Of a stretch of DNA of 10,317 bases, positions 6,836 to 10,317 are shown one piece after another. A program made the translations under genes and the position numbers. Position 1 is the first letter of the stretch, and each line of letters opens with the position of its first letter. The notes beneath the pieces were generated by a model. It had not been told where the DNA came from. It searched no databases and saw only the letters and a program-made list of their open reading frames with translations. The stretch comes from Paludibacteraceae bacterium (GTDB taxonomy: Bacteria; Bacteroidota; Bacteroidia; Bacteroidales; Paludibacteraceae), in NCBI GenBank assembly GCA_024400275.1, contig JAKSMY010000055.1, forward strand, positions 1-10,317, given 5' to 3'.

Positions 6836-6866
6836 TGCCATAAAATCAATTTCAAATATCACGACT

Positions 6867-8492
6867 ATGTATCAATTTACTTACGAGCACATTGGTGGCG
6901 CAACGCGCGTCAAATTGAAATCAGGAGAAGATCTCCGTCATTTGGGTGAACTGGACCAAAAGAAATGGACTGTTCTGTCTTGCCCTGCGTCCGGTCTGGA
7001 AATAGCAGACGAATCGCTCAAACTAATGGATATAGATGCAGATGGCCAACTGCGTATCAATGAGGTGGTTCGTACTTCCGAATGGCTGTGCGGCATGCTG
7101 AAAGATCCGTCCTCTTTATTTGCTTGTCAGGCAAAAATTGAAATAGCTAATTTGGCAGATGAGACATTGGTTGCCACTGCCAAAAAGATTGATGAACAAA
7201 GCGTTAGTTTAGACGCATTGAATGCCTTCGTTGATGCCATTGCCGTGCCGGCTGACGCTGCTCCTGAGGCTCCGTATGCTGCTGACGTGATAGCTGCCTA
7301 CAAAGCCAAAAAAGAGGAATACACGGCTTATTTCGAGCAGGAAAAACTGCAAAAATTAGGTCTCGCTCTCATAGCCGAAGATACACCCAAACCCGGTATG
7401 AAAGAGGCTGAGTTTATCAAGATGGGTGAGGCTATCAGTGCCTACGAGGCTGCCGTATCTGCTGTGAATGAGAAAAATGCTGCTGCCGTGGCGGCCGCTA
7501 AAGACGAGTTCACGCCGCTTCGTAAACTGCTGCTGTTGAGCCGTGATTTTGTTACCTTACTCCGTAACTTTGTCACCTTGGAGATTTTCTACAACAAAGA
7601 TGTGCATGATAAGGCTATTTTCCAATCCGGTATATTGGTTATTGACCAGCGTATTTGTCACCTTTGCGTTGCCGTTAATGATATGGCAAAACAGGACGCA
7701 CAGGCCGGTCAAAGCGGTATGTTCCTGATTTACTGCGACTGCGTCAGCCGTAAGTTGGGTACGGCCAAAAAGATTGTTGCAGCCGTCACGATGGGTGAGA
7801 TAAAGAACCTGCACGAGGGTAAAAATGCTGTTTTCTATGACCGTCAGGGTAACGACTATGATGCCACTATCATCAAGGTTATTGATAACCCTATTTCTAT
7901 TCAGCAGGCTTTCTGGAGCCCTTACCGCAAGTTCGGACAGTGGGTTACCGAACTTATCAATAAATCCGCTTCGGAAAAGAACGACAAGGCATTTGCCGAT
8001 ATGACTGCCAATGCCGAAGCCAAACTCAATCAACCTGCCGATGCTGCCGCTGCCGATCCTGCCGAAAAGAAATCAGCCTTCGACATCGCTAAGTTCGCCG
8101 GTATCTTTGCCGCTATTGGCATGGCATTAGGCTATATAGGTGCTTTCCTGACCAGTGTAGGAGGTGCTTTGTCCGCTATGCACTGGTGGCAGATTTTGGC
8201 AGCCATTGCCGGACTTATGTTGGTTATCTCGGGTCCTGCTATGATTCTGGCAGCCATCAAACTGCGCCGCCGCAACTTGGCTCCTATTCTTAATGCCAAC
8301 GGTTGGGCTATCAACGCCGATTCGATTGTTAATATACCTTTTGGTGCTACGCTTACCGAACAGGTGCAGTTCCCCTTTGTGGCAGTTCAAAAAAAGCACC
8401 TGTCAAAAGGTGCTAAATGGGCGATTGCCATTGCCGCTATCTTAGTCGGTTTGGCAGCCGCTTGGCTGGTATATTTCTACTGTATGGCTTGA
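6867..8492 (+). CDS. EF-hand-containing membrane protein, uncharacterised
   Basis: A 541-residue protein of unknown function. The start is the ATG at 6867 (MYQFTYEH), about 26 nt after the predicted transcription start; the in-frame extension to 6825 overlaps the promoter. Residues 55-66, DIDADGQLRINE, match the canonical EF-hand loop: acidic residues at 1, 3, 5 and 12, Gly at 6, Leu at 8. Leu/Met-rich and Val/Trp-rich helices flank it. Residues 90-215 are Ala/Lys/Glu-rich and helical, and 380-402 is an Ala/Asp/Pro linker. Three hydrophobic helices follow (about 408-430, 440-465, 515-537). Basic residues around them (KLRRRN at 465-470, KKHLSKGAK at 509-517) place the large N-terminal domain in the cytoplasm. 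There is no signal peptide. I recall similar EF-hand proteins of unknown role in Bacteroidales. Its 3' end overlaps cmk by 16 bases, tail to tail. Calcium binding is inferred from the motif alone. Confidence 0.85.
   Translation: MYQFTYEHIGGATRVKLKSGEDLRHLGELDQKKWTVLSCPASGLEIADESLKLMDIDADGQLRINEVVRTSEWLCGMLKDPSSLFACQAKIEIANLADETLVATAKKIDEQSVSLDALNAFVDAIAVPADAAPEAPYAADVIAAYKAKKEEYTAYFEQEKLQKLGLALIAEDTPKPGMKEAEFIKMGEAISAYEAAVSAVNEKNAAAVAAAKDEFTPLRKLLLLSRDFVTLLRNFVTLEIFYNKDVHDKAIFQSGILVIDQRICHLCVAVNDMAKQDAQAGQSGMFLIYCDCVSRKLGTAKKIVAAVTMGEIKNLHEGKNAVFYDRQGNDYDATIIKVIDNPISIQQAFWSPYRKFGQWVTELINKSASEKNDKAFADMTANAEAKLNQPADAAAADPAEKKSAFDIAKFAGIFAAIGMALGYIGAFLTSVGGALSAMHWWQILAAIAGLMLVISGPAMILAAIKLRRRNLAPILNANGWAINADSIVNIPFGATLTEQVQFPFVAVQKKHLSKGAKWAIAIAAILVGLAAAWLVYFYCMA
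8389..8414 (-). terminator. Intrinsic terminator of the porQ-cmk operon, inside the opposing gene
   Basis: On the minus strand, AGCACCT (8414-8408), loop TTTGAC, AGGTGCT (8401-8395) form a perfect 7-bp stem followed by six T (8394-8389). It lies about 63 bases after the cmk stop codon, in the right orientation to end the porQ-cmk transcript. It is embedded in the reverse strand of the EF-hand gene (codons around QKKHLSKGAK). Confidence 0.75.
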
Positions 8493-9118
8493 TTGAACAA
8501 GGCTATGATGTGCGACATCTGTTGTTCGCGTGTCATGGCTGAATTATCCACTACAATAGCGTCCGCAGCCTGTCGCAATGGTGACTCGCTGCGGTGCGTG
8601 TCTCTATAGTCTCGGTCATTCACGTCTGCCAGCACATCTTCAAAAACAGGGCACTCTCCTTTGGCTGTCAGTTCGTCAAAACGCCTTTGGGCGCGTACCT
8701 CGGGCGAGGCGGTCAAAAACAGTTTCAGTTCGGCATCGGGGAACACCACCGTGCCGATGTCTCTGCCGTCCATCACAATACCTTTTTCTTTACCCATCGC
8801 TTGCTGTTGCGCTACCAAGAAAGCGCGCACCTCTTTGATGGGCGATACTTTAGATGCCATATTGCCCACTTCCAGCGTGCGTATCTGTCCTTCCACATCT
8901 TCTCCGTTCAGGCACACGTGGTGGTTACGGAAATCCACTGTGATATGCCGAATGGCGTGTAAGGGCTCTTCGCCTGTACGCAGACAGTACAACGCCACGG
9001 CGCGGTACATAGCCCCCGTATCGATGTAGTTGTATCCGGCATATTGCGCCAACGCCTTTGCAATGGTGCTTTTACCGCAACTGCTATATCCGTCTATGGC
9101 AACAATGATTGGTTTCAT
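8477..9118 (-). CDS. cmk: Cytidylate kinase
   Basis: Phosphorylates CMP and dCMP to the diphosphates with ATP in the cytosol, feeding nucleotide pools and CTP-dependent lipid synthesis. At 213 residues it is slightly shorter than the E. coli enzyme. The P-loop is GYSSCGKST (residues 10-18), a Bacteroidota-looking variant of GPAGSGKST. DTGAMYRA (33-40) is the conserved NMP-binding segment. MDGRDIGTVVFPDA (116-129) is the diagnostic CMP kinase motif, and RAQRR (142-146) lies in the lid region. The ATG overlaps the porQ stop in ATGA (9115-9118), so translation is probably coupled, and no separate promoter is seen. The 3' end overlaps the convergent EF-hand gene by 16 bases. Confidence 0.97.
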   Translation of the reverse strand: MKPIIVAIDGYSSCGKSTIAKALAQYAGYNYIDTGAMYRAVALYCLRTGEEPLHAIRHITVDFRNHHVCLNGEDVEGQIRTLEVGNMASKVSPIKEVRAFLVAQQQAMGKEKGIVMDGRDIGTVVFPDAELKLFLTASPEVRAQRRFDELTAKGECPVFEDVLADVNDRDYRDTHRSESPLRQAADAIVVDNSAMTREQQMSHIIALFNQAIQ

Positions 9119-10203
9119 TTCATCATTTGGTTGATATTCAGTGCTAAACTGGCTTGGTAGATCATATTGCCTTTGGTGTATTGACTGATGGCAAAGCCTA
9201 CGCTGACCATCTTGATTTTCAGTCCTGCTCCCAATCCAAAGCCTGCCAGACTGCGTTGATCTTTCAGATTCATCTCGGCACGGCGGCGGTGGTTGTAACT
9301 GATTGTCAGGTAGAACTTCTCACTTTTGGGCACGATGTCCAAGGCAAAAATAGTGTGGCGGAACATCATGTCATACCACTGTATCTTATCGTTTTTGTTG
9401 TCCTTAGGCTGATTGGTTAATTCGTAATTGAGGTTCCACCGTTGCATATTGTGGATAGTCATACTTATTCGGATAGGGGCGTGTTTGAAGCGATAAGCCA
9501 GTCCCAATTCTATGTTGAAAGGCAGTGACTCGCGTTTCTGACCGCTTTCCTCGGTGTAAAAACCTTTTAGTTGCCAACCTATATTGCGTAGGGTCAGACC
9601 CATTTGGAAGGTAGAATCTTTGGTGTGGAAATGTCCGCCCACATCGGCTGCCAAGGCAAAAGCCGAATAACTTTCGTAGAACGACATAATCGGTTTGAGA
9701 CTGACACCGACTGTGAATTGCGGACCCAATTGGCGTGCGTACATAATGTCGATAAGCATATCTTTGGCGGTGAAGGTGCCGCCGGTCAGATTGCCGTATT
9801 GATCGGCATATTTCATTTTGCCATAATCTAAATAATGGATACCCACGGCAAAATAATTGGGTTTATCCGGTTCGTCGGGGTGTTTCTCTATTTTACTGCG
9901 CCCGAAGTTCCAACCGAATAAGGCACTGCCCAAATTGGTGCCTTGCATATAGTGGGCGTAGTTCAGTTCCAGTATTTTGTCCGTTCCGTTGCATAAGAGG
10001 GCGGGGTTTTGCATAGCCATACTGATTTCGCCGTCTTGAATAGCCACATTGTCGCCGCCCAACGCGCACAGACGCGAAGAGTAGGGCAGGCTGAGGAAAG
10101 AATATACACTGCTGCCATTGGCCTTCGTTTGTGCCCATGCCGGCATAGGAATCTGCATAAATAATCCTGCTAACAAAAGAATATGTAAAGCCCTTTTTCC
10201 CAT
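9115..10203 (-). CDS. porQ: Type IX secretion system protein PorQ
   Basis: An outer-membrane barrel of the PorV/PorQ (FadL-like) group. In Porphyromonas gingivalis, PorQ belongs to the PorU-PorV-PorQ-PorZ attachment complex that processes type IX cargo and anchors it at the surface; PorQ holds PorZ. Residues 1-24 are a signal peptide (KR, hydrophobic core, AWA before Gln25). The mature N-terminus carries the family signature VYSFLSLPYSSRLCALGGDN (33-52), followed by MQNPALL (64-70). Many amphipathic strands follow to the end. The 362-residue length fits PorQ rather than the longer PorV. Adjacency to cmk supports the call, as I recall the same pairing in other Bacteroidales. The ATG lies only about 9 bases past the -7 element, so the mRNA may be nearly leaderless. 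A start at Met16 would destroy the signal peptide. Confidence 0.92.
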   Translation of the reverse strand: MGKRALHILLLAGLFMQIPMPAWAQTKANGSSVYSFLSLPYSSRLCALGGDNVAIQDGEISMAMQNPALLCNGTDKILELNYAHYMQGTNLGSALFGWNFGRSKIEKHPDEPDKPNYFAVGIHYLDYGKMKYADQYGNLTGGTFTAKDMLIDIMYARQLGPQFTVGVSLKPIMSFYESYSAFALAADVGGHFHTKDSTFQMGLTLRNIGWQLKGFYTEESGQKRESLPFNIELGLAYRFKHAPIRISMTIHNMQRWNLNYELTNQPKDNKNDKIQWYDMMFRHTIFALDIVPKSEKFYLTISYNHRRRAEMNLKDQRSLAGFGLGAGLKIKMVSVGFAISQYTKGNMIYQASLALNINQMMK

Positions 10204-10211
10204 TCAAGCCA

Positions 10212-10243
10212 CAAAGGTACAAAAAAAATTGCATATACGCAAA
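10212..10243 (-). promoter_or_regulatory. Minus-strand promoter of porQ-cmk
   Basis: On the minus strand: TTTG (10243-10240, in TTTGCGTA), a 20-bp spacer with an eight-T tract, then TACCTTTG (10219-10212). The -7 element ends 8 bases before the porQ ATG, so the predicted leader is only a few nucleotides long. Confidence 0.85.
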
Positions 10244-10250
10244 TTTTTTT

Positions 10251-10271
10251 AGTTTAAAGTTTAAAGTTGAA
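10251..10271. repeat. 7-bp tandem repeat AGTTTAA x3
   Basis: AGTTTAA (10251-10257), AGTTTAA (10258-10264) and AGTTGAA (10265-10271) lie just upstream of the porQ promoter. Such runs are simple-sequence tracts; no function can be read from them. Confidence 0.7.
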
Positions 10272-10302
10272 AGGCGATTAACGTGCCCGATAGTGGTGCC
10301 AG

Positions 10303-10314
10303 CCCCGTCCGGGG
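10303..10314. repeat. GC-rich palindrome at the window edge
   Basis: CCCCG and CGGGG are separated by two bases. The element is cut off by the window end at 10317, so its nature (hairpin, operator or start of a larger repeat) cannot be judged. Confidence 0.35.
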
Positions 10315-10317
10315 TAA

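Noticed and set aside
6825..6866. N-terminal extension of the EF-hand gene starting at GTG 6825
   Set aside because: The codons cover the TACCTTTG element and lie upstream of the predicted transcription start; ATG 6867 gives the natural N-terminus.
7557..8033. 158-residue minus-strand frame inside the EF-hand gene
   Set aside because: No family resemblance and no promoter. The porQ-cmk terminator lies before it, so no transcript would be expected to reach it.
8594..9029. Overlapping plus-strand frames opposite cmk
   Set aside because: Cytidylate kinase on the minus strand accounts for this region; the plus frames look like random translations.
9893..10234. 113-residue minus-strand frame overlapping the start of porQ
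   Set aside because: It begins upstream of the porQ promoter elements and is out of frame with a well-supported gene.
10293..10317. Resemblance of GTGCCAGCCCCG...GGTAA to the conserved 16S rRNA 530-loop region
   Set aside because: The spacing and middle bases differ and the preceding sequence does not match 16S rRNA, so this is coincidence.

Overview
The window looks like chromosomal DNA from a Bacteroidota member, most likely order Bacteroidales. Four things support this. There is a PorQ-type subunit of the type IX secretion system. Genes start without Shine-Dalgarno sequences, after A/T-rich leaders. The housekeeping sigma factor signature TTTG...TAnnTTTG occurs five times. Several proteins are outer-membrane beta-barrels ending in aromatic beta-strands. 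No phage, insertion sequence, CRISPR, tRNA or rRNA was seen. Coding is dense, no gap exceeds about 155 bases, and no stretch over 300 bases lacks a gene.

Layout. 1-1193 (+): C-terminal part of an outer-membrane barrel protein whose start lies outside the window; its proline-rich linker is built from two tandem DNA repeats. 1320-2348 (+): glyceraldehyde-3-phosphate dehydrogenase, with its own promoter, a tandem CTAGT array in its 3' UTR and a textbook intrinsic terminator. 2503-6411 (+): a three-gene envelope operon of PlsC-type acyltransferase, DUF819 multi-pass membrane protein and POTRA-less Omp85-type barrel. 6412-6723 (-): a MIP18/DUF59 (SufT-like) Fe-S assembly factor, abutting the barrel gene end to end. 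A compact divergent promoter region (6724-6866) serves this gene and the next. 6867-8492 (+): a poorly characterised membrane protein with one canonical EF-hand loop in a large, probably cytoplasmic domain and three C-terminal membrane helices. 8477-9118 and 9115-10203 (-): cytidylate kinase and porQ, a coupled pair transcribed porQ then cmk from a promoter just upstream of porQ. 10204-10317 holds that promoter, a 7-bp tandem repeat and a GC-rich palindrome at the window edge.

The genes mix housekeeping metabolism (gapA, cmk, Fe-S assembly) with envelope functions (acyltransferase, DUF819, Omp85 barrel, PorQ, the N-terminal barrel protein). No obvious new defence or mobile system is visible. 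The points most worth a second look are: the EF-hand membrane protein; the acyltransferase/DUF819/Omp85 operon; five promoters sharing a 20-bp spacer and an extended upstream element; transcript-end hairpins embedded in the coding sequence of opposing genes; and three different short-period tandem arrays (8, 11 and 7 bp) in intergenic gaps.
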